Shown here: positions 38,327 to 49,814 of the stretch, one piece after another
How positions within the stretch are numbered: position 1 is the first letter of the stretch
Layout: each line of letters starts with the position of its first letter
Assembly: GCA_963966185.1 (NCBI GenBank)
Contig: CAWZYM010000065.1
Location: 1-64,000, forward strand
Reading direction: 5' to 3'
Origin: Rhabditoides inermis
Lineage: Eukaryota; Nematoda; Chromadorea; Rhabditida; Rhabditidae
Length of the DNA: 64,000 bases
The notes under the pieces: generated by a model
The model's input: the letters and a program-made list of their open reading frames with translations, nothing else
What the model was told of the DNA's origin: nothing
Database searches by the model: none
Made by a program: the position numbers and the translations under genes

Positions 38327-41300
38327 CCACATCCTCATCGTCATCCGCCACCATCTTGTATTTCTCGTAGGTCGGTCGCACCGCCACCTTATCAGCCTCC
38401 GTCACTCGGAAAGACTCCACAGTCGCGTGTCTAAACGAACAAAGTATACACATTGGACCAAGCGAACCCCACTTCTTCGCATTCTTCATAGGCACGAGTC
38501 CCTTTCCGGAAAGATCCTTTCCATACTCATAGGATACCTTCTCCGGGATGAACGAATCGTCCTTGCCCACTGCGCGCAGCTGAAACGCAATCTTTCTCCC
38601 TATCCTTCCCCCTCTCCCCCCTCTCTCTCCCTCCCTCTCCTTCTCCCTCTGTCTGCTGTCTACCTTGAGCCTCTCGACGACCATGCGTATCTTCTCCATA
38701 TTCTCACTCGCCAGTCTCCTCTCCTCCTCTTCCTTTCGTGCCTTCTCTGCTGCCATATCCTCTGCCGCTCGAGTCATAGGAGCCATGGAGAAGAGACCCT
38801 GCAACCCTCTCATCCCCTCTATCCTCTATCCCTTCCTCTCTGCCTACCTTGAATGGCTGTTTGGGCTGTGGCTTGCTCTGCTGCTTCTTCTCTTCCTTCT
38901 TGGCAGGCACCAGTTCGTGTCTCGTCACGTGGCCATCTCCCGCACACTCTGCAACAACACACCCACCTCCACTCCGCCCCGCCCCTCCTCTCCCACTCAC
39001 CCATCCAGTCCCACTCCAAACTCGGCATCGCTCCGCCCCCGGTCGCCCCGCCTCCAATCTGCGCGCTCTCTACTCTGCGCAGCCAAGCCGGCACTCCATC
39101 CGAGAAGATGGCATCGATGCAGCGAGCAGAGTCGTAGTCAAAGTGGCGGAGGCACAGCTGAAAGCACATTGTCTGAAAGAAGTGTGACGTGTATACAGTA
39201 TACAAAATCTGCAACAGAGACAGTCTCCTCTCCTCAAGGCCAACCAAAAAATCAACTTTCTATTTTTCACATTGCGCACCCGGAACGAAAAGGTTCTCGC
39301 ACAAGCCTACATTATATATGTCCGTTCTATTCTTGAATATGCCACTGAGGTTTACTCGCCATACTACCAAGTGGACAAGGATACGCTTGAATCCGTCCAA
39401 TCCTTGTTTCTAACTCGTCTAGCATATCGATGCGGCTTCTCCCACTTGTCTAATGACCACGTGCGGGCTCGTCTAGGTCTAGAGTCTCTTTCCCACCGCA
39501 GAGATAGAAGAGACGTAGTGTTCGTGTACAAGGTGTTGCGAGGTGACATTGATCTTTGTGTTGATGCACTTTTCCAAGTGCGATCCAGCCGAACGCGAGG
39601 CGCTTCCGACAAACTCTATCCACTTTCTAGAGCAACAAATAACACAACTAAAGCTTTCTTCACTCATCGTTGCTTCGAAATTGTAAATAAAATTCCGCTC
39701 AGTATGTATTCCCTACCGTACTCAGATTTCCTTTCCCTAATCGATGAACAATTGAAACTCCTCTAATATTTTCTCGACGTTCCTGTGATCATATAAGTGT
39801 ATATGTGTACCATTGATCCGTAAAATATTGTTTAGATGCAATAAATAAATGATGATGAGAACATCTCCATCTCTGCCCTGTGAATATTCCCTTCCAACAC
39901 GCGTGCCATCTCCTCTCCCCCCCCCCTCCCCCCAACTGGCAAAACCTTCGACAGCCTCGCACACTTCCCTTTTCCATCCACTCACATGAACATATTCCTC
40001 GCTCAGGTGAGGCATCACCTGGATGACGTCATCCACTGCCTGTGCGATCGACTCATCGACTTCGTCCAGATCACCAAGCATCTGAAGATATGAGATATCT
40101 CTTTGTGTACACGTCTTTTGTGTAGTCGCGTACCTCCATCATTCCAATCGCCGATAGCTGAGTGAGTGTGTCATTGACTCCTCGCTCGCACGCTTTCTGC
40201 AGAGCCGACTCGATGCCACTCCTCTGAACAATCGATACGACTCCACCCCTTCAGGCTCCGCCAACTCACCGGCTGTCCCCGACACAGCGGAATCAGATCC
40301 AACAGTTGCTGCTTGCAGTTGAGCAGATAGAGGAACGTGTCACTCTCTGCGTCTCGCCTAATCATCTTCTCGCGCTCCCTCTGCCCCGCCCCCTCAGACC
40401 CCGCCCATTCCGAGTGCTGCAGCCACAGTCGACACACACTGTCTGTCAACTGCTGGCGAAGACGCAGGAAGCGACTGAAACAGCGAGATGCACGATGACG
40501 TCACCCGTCATGACGTCACTCACCGCAGGGGATAGTCTGCCATCGCCATTGCAGTATCCATCAGAAAGGAAGTAGTGAGGACAGCGACAGCAGCCTCGCA
40601 CAGCGCAGCTAGGCTGAAAGTAGACATAGCCATGCGAGTTCGGTTGAGCCCAGTAAGCACCCTTGGCTGTCTGCCACAGGGTCGGCCTTCCATGCAGCGA
40701 GACGAGCGAGCGAGAAGAGGACACCCTGCTCCGTCATCTAGACATTGTTCATCAACATTCATGCATGTCAACACGATTGTAGTGTGCTTGCTGCCCACCT
40801 CTCTTATCGCAGTCCACATAGCCGTCTCCAGATGGCCAGCTGTGGTGGTCGTGCCCACCGCATCCGCCCTCCTCCATGCATCGGGCAGGGAAGAGAGGAT
40901 GCGGGTGAGGGAGTGCACTGTGTCGGCCCTCCTCTCCTTCTCACCCGTCCACTCCTTGCCCATGTCCGCGTCCTCCTTGCTCAGCCTGCTCAGCACAGTC
41001 GACAGCACTCTGTCACGGCCCCCGCCACTGAATACAAGGTGTGAGTGGGAGAGAAGACCAGATCCCCACCTCCCATCTCCCAGCACGGCGACAGCAGCTG
41101 CGAGCCTCTCCATAGGCAGCACCCTCTTCGCCAATTTACAGTGTTCCTTCACACTCAACTGCGGGTCCAACTCCTTGTTCCACACCGCGATTCGCAGAAA
41201 GAACGCGTACGCACACCTGAACGCCACCCTACGCTCCGCCCCTTCAATCCCCGCCCACCTCTCCAGTGTTACAGCCGCGTTGGCCGTCTCCATATCCCAG

Positions 41301-41587
41301 CACCTCGCTCTATGCCACGTATCGAGGTCGAACCTCCTGGGCAGCGTCTCGATGACGTCATCCCACAGCCGCATAGCCTCGGCATTCTCGCATACGGTAC
41401 TCCAGAACTGGTTCGAGTGGAGTGATATGAGACGGGCGAGGTAGTGTGAGGTGTGGCGGACAGCTTCTGTCCACTCGATGAGCTGTTGTCGGGAGGGGGC
41501 GAGTGGGAGGGGAGAGAGCAGAGGCACTGGCAGGCCATCCGCCAGCCGAGACTCCACCACACAAGCCATACACTCAACACACCTCAT
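37808..41587 (-). CDS. ASCC2: Activating signal cointegrator 1 complex subunit 2
   Basis: Ubiquitin-binding subunit of the ASC-1 complex, which recruits ASCC3/ALKBH3 in alkylation repair and ribosome quality control. Starts MRCVECMACVVESRLADGLP (41587; a second Met at 41569). Helical N-terminal exons include SHYLARLISLHSNQFWSTVC (41400-41440), as in ASCC2. The CUE-like domain is split by an intron: AVDDVIQVMPHLSEEYVH (about 39990) joins CLRHFDYDSARCIDAIFSDG (about 39120). Later exons carry LYDDEYDDGYEEKAFTIEPL (38230), a typical ASCC2 acidic stretch. It ends in an RG-rich tail ...RGADRKMRGAF, TAG at 37808. The intron between the CUE halves contains a truncated LINE in the opposite orientation. 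Divergent in the N-terminal half. Confidence 0.75.
38288..38322. repeat. (CT)n microsatellite
   Basis: CT dinucleotide run in an ASCC2 intron. Confidence 0.9.
39235..39870 (+). mobile_element. 5'-truncated non-LTR retrotransposon (C-terminal end)
   Basis: A plus-strand frame reads KVLAQAYIIYVRSILEYATE, then QSLFLTRLAYRC, ending DEQLKLL. This is the thumb/C-terminal region found after the reverse transcriptase of CR1/Jockey-like LINEs (VRPILEYAS...W and LESVQ motifs). The RT core itself is absent, so it is a 5'-truncated copy. After the stop an A/T-rich 3' part ends in short tandem repeats (AATAAATAAATGATGATG, about 39840-39860), as in LINE tails. It lies in an ASCC2 intron, antisense to the gene. 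Confidence 0.75.
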
Positions 41588-41848
41588 TCATGTATCCTAT
41601 CCGCGCCGTTCATCCCTCCACTCTTCAGGTAACTCAGCCGGTCACGCGTACCAGTGCCCATTGACAACCATTCAAAACCACTCACACAAATATCAAAGAA
41701 ATTTATAAACTTTCAACACATCAAAAACAAAGGCAAACAAACCACTCAACAATGCAAATCAACAAAACGTAACAATCTAACAAGGCAAAACAATATCGAG
41801 CAGTGCTAGTACAATAACACACAACAGTGAAACAGGCGCTGGTGTGTT
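41588..41848. other. Short spacer ASCC2 / DHX37
   Basis: About 260 bp; holds the 3' UTR of DHX37 and the ASCC2 leader. Nothing else recognised. Confidence 0.5.
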
Positions 41849-42663
41849 CTACTTGTCGACGGGCGGCCACTCGACGGTGAAGGCAGCGTGCTGCGACTCC
41901 GGCAGCCAAGCGAGCATCTCTTCCAGCAGGTACGACTCCTGCTCCTCCCACTGCGCCTCCAGAGACTGGCGAGTGTACACCTGCAACACAGCATAACACG
42001 TATTAGACACCCAAGAGGCAAGAAGTTGAGAGGGGTGTACTCGCCTGTTTGTCGACGAGTGCATTGAGGAGGGCCTCTGTCCGCGGCTGCAGCCGTGCCC
42101 ACTCTCGGATCATGGTATGCGGGGGCGCGAGCAGCTTGGCCCTCCACTTGCCCATACCCTCTACCACCTGTCCATCCAGCAGGGCGAGTGCGAAGTGGCG
42201 GTACAGATTGATGTCCTTGTTCACCTAACACAACCACATCGTATCTTCGAGTGTCTGAGAATGTAGCCAAGATTGTTTGCCACATGCATACCTGTCTCCT
42301 CTCAGTGGGCAGCTCCCATTCGCATCGTCCGAACCACACGGGCACCGTCTGCTCGACTGCGTCTCTCTCCTTCGAGTACACTGCCACCTCATCCCTTCCA
42401 GGCGTGCCAAAGCGACAGTATTGCGGGCACAGACGAGCCAGCCACTCAAAGTCCACTGACATCACACCCCTGCAACACGCATGACATCATCATCCACTTT
42501 ATACAACATCCATCTTCCAATCTCCACTCACTGCATACACTTCTTGTCTCCAATCTGTGTGATCTCCTGGTAGAGCAGGTAGTCGGGCTCCTCGGAATAC
42601 AACACACTGCACGGGTCGATGAACACGTACTCCTTCAACAAGCACGGATCAAAGAGAACATGG

Positions 42664-42705
<42 letters not shown>

Positions 42706-45440
42706 GGGAGGGAGAGAGAGATGCACACCTGGAGTTGCTGTGACTGGTAGGATCCTCTGGGGACCTCCTCATCCGTCGATGCTCGGTCGACCCTCTTGGC
42801 TATCCTGTCCGCCAGAGCAGCGACGACAATCTGTCTGAGCAGCTGCGCCTGCATATCCGAAGGCGCCTCCAGACACGGATCGTGCACCACGTCTCCACCC
42901 TTCTGCATCTCAAAATACACATTGTAGCCACGTCCACATCATTTCTACTCACCTTGAAAGTAGTGTTGACAATGTTGGTGAGCTGCTGTCGGAGCTTCCT
43001 CACTTCGATCATAGCCTTGTAGCGGAGACCGAGACGCAGACACTCGACAGGGTCCATCTGTGATCCGACATCAACATCATCCCCTCCCCCCTCCCTTGAC
43101 TCACGTTGACCTGCTCGCTGGCGTGGACCGCCTTGAGGAGCACGATGAGGTCTCCGAGTCGCCTGCCCGCGCCCGCCCCGCACCAGCCCCGCCGCAGTCG
43201 CAGCATCTCCGTCATCCGCTCCTTCGTCTCATCGTCCGTCGAACCGCGCATCGAAGCCACAGCTACCAGCGGCTCGCGCACTGAAACACAACACGTCAAC
43301 GGAATAAGTCATAAAGAGTAGAAGAGCAAGAGCCCAAGAGCATACCGCTGAGCGCCGAAATGAGCGCAATGGCGTGGGGCATGAGGTCGTGCTGGTTCGC
43401 CATTGCAATCACCTGCAAACAATCAGCTACCACTGCTATCCTCGTACCTCAGCCCACCTTTGCATATGCGGGAGCGAGTGGGAATGCGGAAAGAGTGCGG
43501 CCGAGTGTTGTGATGCGAGCATCCGTCTGAAATCACTCCGCTCACTTGTGCCCTCTATCCACTCGCACTCACGGCGCCTCCCTTGGTCGAATTGGCGAGT
43601 GCGCCCATCTTGACAAGCCTCTTCTCCGCTGCCTCAAGGGCGTCCCCCTCCGGAGACGAGGGGAACGGGAAGTTGATCACCTACACAGATAACAATAATC
43701 TCTCCCCCCCCTTTCCCCTCTTTCACCTTGACAATGTTCATGCTTTTGAGGTGGAGGACGAGCTGATCGGGCGGTTTGTCCACAATCTCCGGTCGGGAGA
43801 ACTTCTCACAATCAGTGAACACAGCAGACGAGTAGAGACTGAAAGACAACACATAGGAGAGAAGAAGAGGGAACGCGAGGGAGAGGGAGAGGGAGAGAGA
43901 GAGAGAGCGGGCGTACCGGTATGCGTGTCCGGCCGACACTCGACCGGCTCGTCCCGCTCGCTGATCGGCCGACGCCTGCGACACGCGAGCCACCCTGCAA
44001 CACACACACTCACTCACTCCCCTCTCTCTTCTCTCCCTCGTACCTGAACCGACTGACTCCGGTGATGGCGTCGTACTCCCTCCTCTTCTCGAAGCCCGAA
44101 TCGACCACGTAGCGCACTCCGGGGATGGTGAGAGACGTCTCGGCCACGTTCGTCGCAACTACACACATCCTGCAAACCCACGCCTACTCACGTCAAACAT
44201 ATTACCCACGTGCACAATACAGACAGTGTTGCTATCTTTTCCATTATGATGGAGCGATTTCAATCGAACTCCCCTTCCCTCTCCTCTCTCACCTAGCTCC
44301 CTCCGGGGGCGGGTCGAATACCCTCCTCTGTTTTTGTGTAGAGAGGAGCGAGTAGAGGGGCAGGCAGTAGAGGGGCCTGGCATCTTTGGGAGGCGGGCGC
44401 ATGTCTGCGTCGTCGCCCTCGTTCTCCTCGTGCGGGTCTTCCTCCTCCGGGTCGACCCACGAGTCTCCGCCCACTCCACTCTCCATCATATCCTCCCCGT
44501 CCAGCTGCGACTGGAAGTCCTCCAGCTTCAGCTCCTTCTGCTCCGCCTCCTTCTCCTTCTTCCACTCCTTCGTACCACGAATCACACGCTTTCCACTCTT
44601 CGTCGTCTCGTAGAGGATCTGAAAAATCAATCAATACTAATAAAATAAAACCTAAGGCACCAAAAAGCATACACAAACGACACCTACCGGGTATCTTGCA
44701 CTGAGCTTCTTGATGAGCTGGTGTACTTCATTCTGTCCGGAGACAAAGACGAGGATCGCCCCATCGGGCAGGGACTCGTGGATGCGACACGACTGCAAAC
44801 AGTCAACAGATATGGATGGACAGAACAGAGTAGAAGGGCATGCAGGACACAAAACAGGTACACACAAATCACTCAGTGCCCACCTTCCTGAACGCAGCGC
44901 TCATGTAGTCGTCGGGAGTCTTCTTCTCAAAGTGGACGGAGACGGGGAACTGGCGAGAGTCGACCTTGATGACGAGTGGCTCCCCAAGGGGGAAGAGCCT
45001 GCAAGGAGTAAGGGGTGGGGGACGGGAGACGGGAGACGGGGAGGGGACGCGCACCTCTTGTGGGTAAAGTCGGCAAGGCGCAGGGTGGCCGACATGATCA
45101 CCAGCTTCAGTGGGTTGTCCGTCTTGGCGCGAAGAGGCGCGATGCTACAATCAAACATCTCCATGCGCTCATATGCCGCACACTCACCGACTGAGCATCC
45201 CGATGAGCACGTCGCTGTACATACTCCTCTCGTGGGCCTCGTCGATCAGAATCACAGAGTACCTACAACTAGCGTCATCGACCATCCTCCTCCCTCTGTC
45301 TCACCTGCTCAGCATCACGTCCTTTTCCATCTCTTTCATCAACACTCCATCCGTCATGAACAGAATCGACGTGTCATCAGAACGAGTGCCCTCGAACCGG
45401 ATCTGAAAACACAATTTAAATTTTGAAATAAACATTATAA

Positions 45441-45473
<33 letters not shown>

Positions 45474-47036
45474 CATAAATTTCGTACCTGGTAGGAGACC
45501 TTGTTGAGCAGGTTGAGTTCCTCGCCGACGCGCTTGGCCATTGACACGGCGGCCACCCGGCGAGGCTCAGTGATACCTCAACCACCCAGTACACAACAAC
45601 TACAAGGTGTTTCATTGTAAACAGAAGGTCAGAAAGCAGAACAATAGCTATATGAAGAGAGTTGAGTGCATTGAGAAGCCGGGCTGACCGATGAGCTGTC
45701 CGTTGTTGGCGTACCCGGCCTCGTAGAGAAACTGCGGTATCTGCGTCGTCTTTCCCGAACCCGTCTCTCCACACACAACAACACACTGCAAACAAAACAA
45801 GTACACAAACACATCAACATACACACCGTGTTCGTGTTGATGGCCTCGACAATGCTCTGTTCCTCGGCGTAGATGGGCAGCTTGCTTCGCTGCTTTTCCA
45901 TCTCCTCCGTCCTCTCGACCAACACGTGCTCTCTGCGAGCCTGCACAGCAGCAGCCACCGCCTGTTCGTTCTGCAAAATATCTCTATTATGCATTAAAAA
46001 ACCAACCAACACACCTTGATCTCTTTCTTCACTTCCTTCTCTTTGGTCTTTTCGCCTTTCTTGGCCTTTCTTGGCTGCTCAGCTACTGGCACCGGAACCT
46101 CCTCCTTCACTTCCTCCATCGGGCTCTCAATGACCTCATCCACGGTCACTTCATCTGAATAGTATTATAAATAAAACTCGAAATAACAAAATTTAAATAA
46201 GCTCACCTTGCCTCTCTCGGTCCAGCTGCTCCGTCGCCTCCTCTTCCTCCTCCTCGCTCTCGCTGTCAGTCGAGTAGTAGTTCTCCTGCTTTCTTTCCTT
46301 TGTGTTGATCGTTGCCTGTTGAGCAATCTTCCCCGAGAACGCCTTCAGCTTCTGTGGAAACACGGGCTCATCGGCTTGGGCCCTGTAACAACAGAGTTGG
46401 ATAGGCAGGGTAACGACTTCACTCACTTTTTCTCCTTGTCCTGCATGTGCGTGGTGGATCCCAGTTGGGAGAGCTTCTTCGAGTCTAGCTGATGCTCCGC
46501 CAGAGCAGCGAATAGCTCCTCTTCCTAAACGCAGGTGTAACCTTTACCTTAAAATGAAATCACTCACGGTCGCCTTTTTCTTCTTGCGGTCCTGAACCGC
46601 CTTAAGCTTCTTCTGCTGTGTCTTAGTCACCTGAAAACACTCAACGTGATTTAATTTTTAAATATAACACTAACCTTCTCCTGTCTCTTCTCCTTGATCT
46701 CAGCGATACGTTTCTGTTGCTGCGCCGAAAGACGAGACAACGCCAACTCCTCCTGTAACATACATATTTACAACAACATAGACACAGTTCCGCCTACCTT
46801 CTTCTCCTTTTTGGTCTTCTTGGGAGCGATGACGAGGCTGTTGCTGCCGCCCTGCTCCCCGTAGCCAACTCCACCCATTCCCTCGATAACAACCGACGCC
46901 GCCGCAGCGGTCGCCGCTCGCTTTCGAGCCTAAGTACATCCATCACAACAGTTCAACATAATTTGTTCATATGTGGAATAGTACAACGGTTGCACAACAT
47001 TTGGCAACTCACCTTTTTATCTTCAGTTGTGCCCAT
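41849..47036 (-). CDS. DHX37: DEAH-box RNA helicase DHX37 (Ecm16/Dhr1)
   Basis: Nucleolar helicase that releases U3 snoRNA from pre-ribosomes (known for the family). Start MGTTEDKK (47036). A Lys/Arg- and Glu-rich N-terminal extension follows, with [14 protein letters not shown] at 46250. Motif I is [20 protein letters not shown] (45690-45770) and Ia is [15 protein letters not shown]. Motif II is [10 protein letters not shown] (about 45240), III is [12 protein letters not shown] (about 45090) and VI is [14 protein letters not shown] (about 43970). An acidic insert ([17 protein letters not shown], 44400) matches the family's insert position. The HA2/OB region continues to [20 protein letters not shown] (42150-42210). 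It ends [20 protein letters not shown] then VDK, TAG at 41849, as in DHX37. About 25 exons; all helicase motifs intact. Confidence 0.93.
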
Positions 47037-47349
47037 CGAAATAGCTCTGTATTCAATCCAAATGTTCAAAGAAGCAGTATATTGAGCTGAAAACGCATCA
47101 GTAATATTTACGCAAATTGAAACATCACAAAACATGTGTACAACATCAAAAAAAAAATTCGAAAAATTTAACTTTCATAGGTCTGCGCTTCCTAGACATT
47201 TAGTAACGGTGCGCTCCAAAGAAAATTCCGCGCGAAATCAAAATATGGAGGAATGTTCTTCATGCCTTGCATCAAACCAAAAGACGAAATAAATAAACAC
47301 TATTTATTGGTATAACTAACAAAACACATATAGCAGTGCATGTATTGTT
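47037..47349. other. Spacer DHX37 / PPP1R7
   Basis: About 300 bp of AT-rich sequence; presumed DHX37 promoter and PPP1R7 3' UTR. No other feature seen. Confidence 0.5.
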
Positions 47350-48741
47350 TCACATGCCAGCAAAGCAGTCGTCAGGCAGCTCCTGCCAAGGGTCGCCGTT
47401 CACCCAGCAAGTAGGCAGACCGTCAATCCTTTTCACCAGAGGCAGCATGTTAGAGACGCGCGCACGGAACCAGTCCTCATTGCTGAAAGGGGCGGAGCTG
47501 GAGGGGGCGGGGTTAGCGGGTCGGCACCTGTAGATGGGGTTCATCTCAAGCGAGATGCTGCACAACGACTGCAGATCGCGCAGCGGCTCCAGCACAGACC
47601 AAGTGGTGATCTGAAAGACCATAACTCTTTCTCCTTCTCTCATTTCTTCTATCTCTACCTTGTTGCCCCTGATCCAGAGGTTCTTCAGCATCTTCAGATG
47701 ATCCACATTCTGCACTTGCCTCAGCAGGTTGTCCCCCAGATCCAGTGTCTCCAACATCGTGTTCTTGTCCAGCCTGTAACCTTTTCTCAGACTCTGCAAG
47801 CCACGCCCACCCCGACACGTGGGCGATTCCGTTCTGTGCGAGGCTGAGTTCCTTGAGATTGACGAGGCCGTCGATTCCGGATATCTGTGTGATGGCGTTA
47901 CCCGGAATAGACAGCACTTCCAGTTGCGGCAGCCCGTCCACACCTGGTACGTAGTCGATAATCAATCGATAGTGTCTACGCACCCTCAATGCGACGAATC
48001 TGGTTGGCTCCGAGGAAGAGCTTCTTGAGACGCGTGAGTCCGTCGAGTCCCCGCATCTCCTTGATCCTGTTATGACCCAGCTCCAGCAGCTCCAAGTCAC
48101 GCAACTGCAATCAATCGATATCAATCGATATTCGATCGATACCTTGTCGAGTCCTTCGATGACAGTGATCTTGTTGTGGACGAGGAATAGCTCTCTGAGT
48201 CGGGTGAGCGATTCGAGGCCCTCTATCTTGTCCAGCCGATTGTAGGACACGTCCAGGTGCTCCAACTGAGTGAGGCACTCCAGCCCCGCCAGCTTATCGA
48301 TCTGAAAATCAATCGATAATCAGTCAAAAATGATGTTCAAGAACCTGATTATCGTAGAGGACGAGACGAGTGAGCTGCGTGCACACCTCCATGTTCTCTA
48401 TCTTTTTCACAAGATTCCAGCGCAGGTTGAGTGACGTCATCTTCTCGAATTGCGAGAAATCGGGAATTTTGGAAAAGCGGTAGCGGACCATCTCCACGTG
48501 CGACGCAGTCACGTCCACCTCGAACTCTTAGAAGAAAGAATATTCCTTACTCCCTCTCCCTCACTTCTTTCCTCCCACCCTCTCTCCCTCTCCCCCTCTC
48601 TTTTCCTCCCTCTCTCTCTCCCTCACCAACGTCCTCCTTGACGATCTTGGTGCCTCCATTGTTCGATGTCACCACTTGGGCCGCCAGCATCTCGATCCAA
48701 TCGAGAAATGACACCCCGCTCTCCCTCGTCTCTTCTCGCAT
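47350..48741 (-). CDS. PPP1R7: Protein phosphatase 1 regulatory subunit 7 (sds22)
   Basis: Leucine-rich-repeat partner that controls PP1 catalytic subunit maturation and activity. Start MREETRESGVSFLDWIEMLA at 48741. Successive sds22-type LRRs (22 residues, L..L.L..N.I..I.GL) follow: MTSLNLRWNLVKKIENMEVC, LEHLDVSYNRLDKIEGLESL, LRELFLVHNKITVIEGLDK, LELLELGHNRIKEMRGLDGL, LKELSLAQNGIAHVSG and LETLDLGDNLLRQVQNVDHL. The LRR cap region ends LPDDCFAGM, TGA at 47350. Exon borders fall at regular repeat intervals. About 330 aa, full family length, no break seen. Confidence 0.93.
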
Positions 48742-49114
48742 TTCACATCTGCATAACCACACTACAATTCCAGAGTTGTGAGAGAAAATCATCGTGGAAA
48801 AAACAGCGGCTCGATACACATAGATTGTGAGTGTGAGATGGTTCCGGGATCTCGGCTACCGCCAACAACTATAATATGTAATTTTGAGACTGTCGGAAAC
48901 ACAATGCGGCCATTTAGAGCCGATCAGTGCCGCAAACTGGACAGAAAGGATAGATTTGACATGCCGAACTCGTCTCCCTCACGGAAACAGAGAACGTAGT
49001 AGAACGAGCAGAAGCAGCCCCTGCCCATCCTAAACATTCCTCCCTCCCTCACACACAATCATTTCCTTCCCATCCCCGCCGCGCGACGGTCCGTTCCTTT
49101 CCATCACCTCTACC

Positions 49115-49562
49115 CCCATAATTAGAGATGGTCCATAATTAGAGAGACTCTTCACGGTTTTTCGGTTCGGTTTAACCGAATAATCGAACCGAAATTTCGA
49201 AGAACCGGTTCCGGTTAACCGGTTAACCGATTTTGAAACGGTTTTCGGTTGACCGGTTAACCGAACCGTGATATCAAAAAACCGGTTTTAACCGGTTTTC
49301 GGTTATGGAAACCGACACTGAAGGTGTGAGATCATCAAAGATAACGCAAAATTCAATCTTATTTGTCAGCCAATGTTACATCACAAAACGCGAAAAAATT
49401 GACAATACGAGCGTCGAACTTGGCCTAGACAGTCAGCAACAGGGAATCCGGTTAACCGAACAATTCGGTTCCGGTTAACCGAAATCAAAACGGTTTCCGG
49501 TTAACCGGTTAACCGAACCGGTTAAATAACCGAAGTGACGGTTAACCATCTCTACCCATAAT
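49115..49562. mobile_element. hAT-type MITE rich in CGGTTAACCG palindromes
   Basis: The element at 49123-49554 has 10-bp inverted ends TAGAGATGGT / ACCATCTCTA. It is flanked by an exact 8-bp direct duplication CCCATAAT (49115-49122 and 49555-49562), the hallmark of hAT transposition. The two subterminal parts are dense in CGGTTAACCGG-like palindromes; the centre (49320-49440) is unique. No coding capacity. Confidence 0.85.
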
Positions 49563-49606
49563 GCTTCTTCCCTTTCCCTCTCTTCATCACCGGTTCTTTT
49601 CTCCCT

Positions 49607-49615
<9 letters not shown>

Positions 49616-49700
<85 letters not shown>
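49616..49700. repeat. (CT)n microsatellite
   Basis: About 85 bp of pure CT dinucleotide immediately upstream of a TCTCTCAG that could serve as a 3' splice site for the following gene. Confidence 0.95.
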
Positions 49701-49703
<3 letters not shown>

Positions 49704-49814
49704 AATAGCCCCTTACAGTTTTTGGCTCGCTCTCTGGCGGCAGGATCTCTGCACCACAGGTACAGTTCATAGTTATATATTGTGTGTGCTTTGATCTGAA
49801 ACCCACTGTTGCAG

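Noticed and set aside
35669..48741. Possible nematode operon PPP1R7-DHX37-ASCC2-PIR-1
   Set aside because: Same strand and close spacing (260-410 bp) are suggestive, but no SL2-type U-rich element or trans-splice site could be identified with confidence; kept as separate genes.
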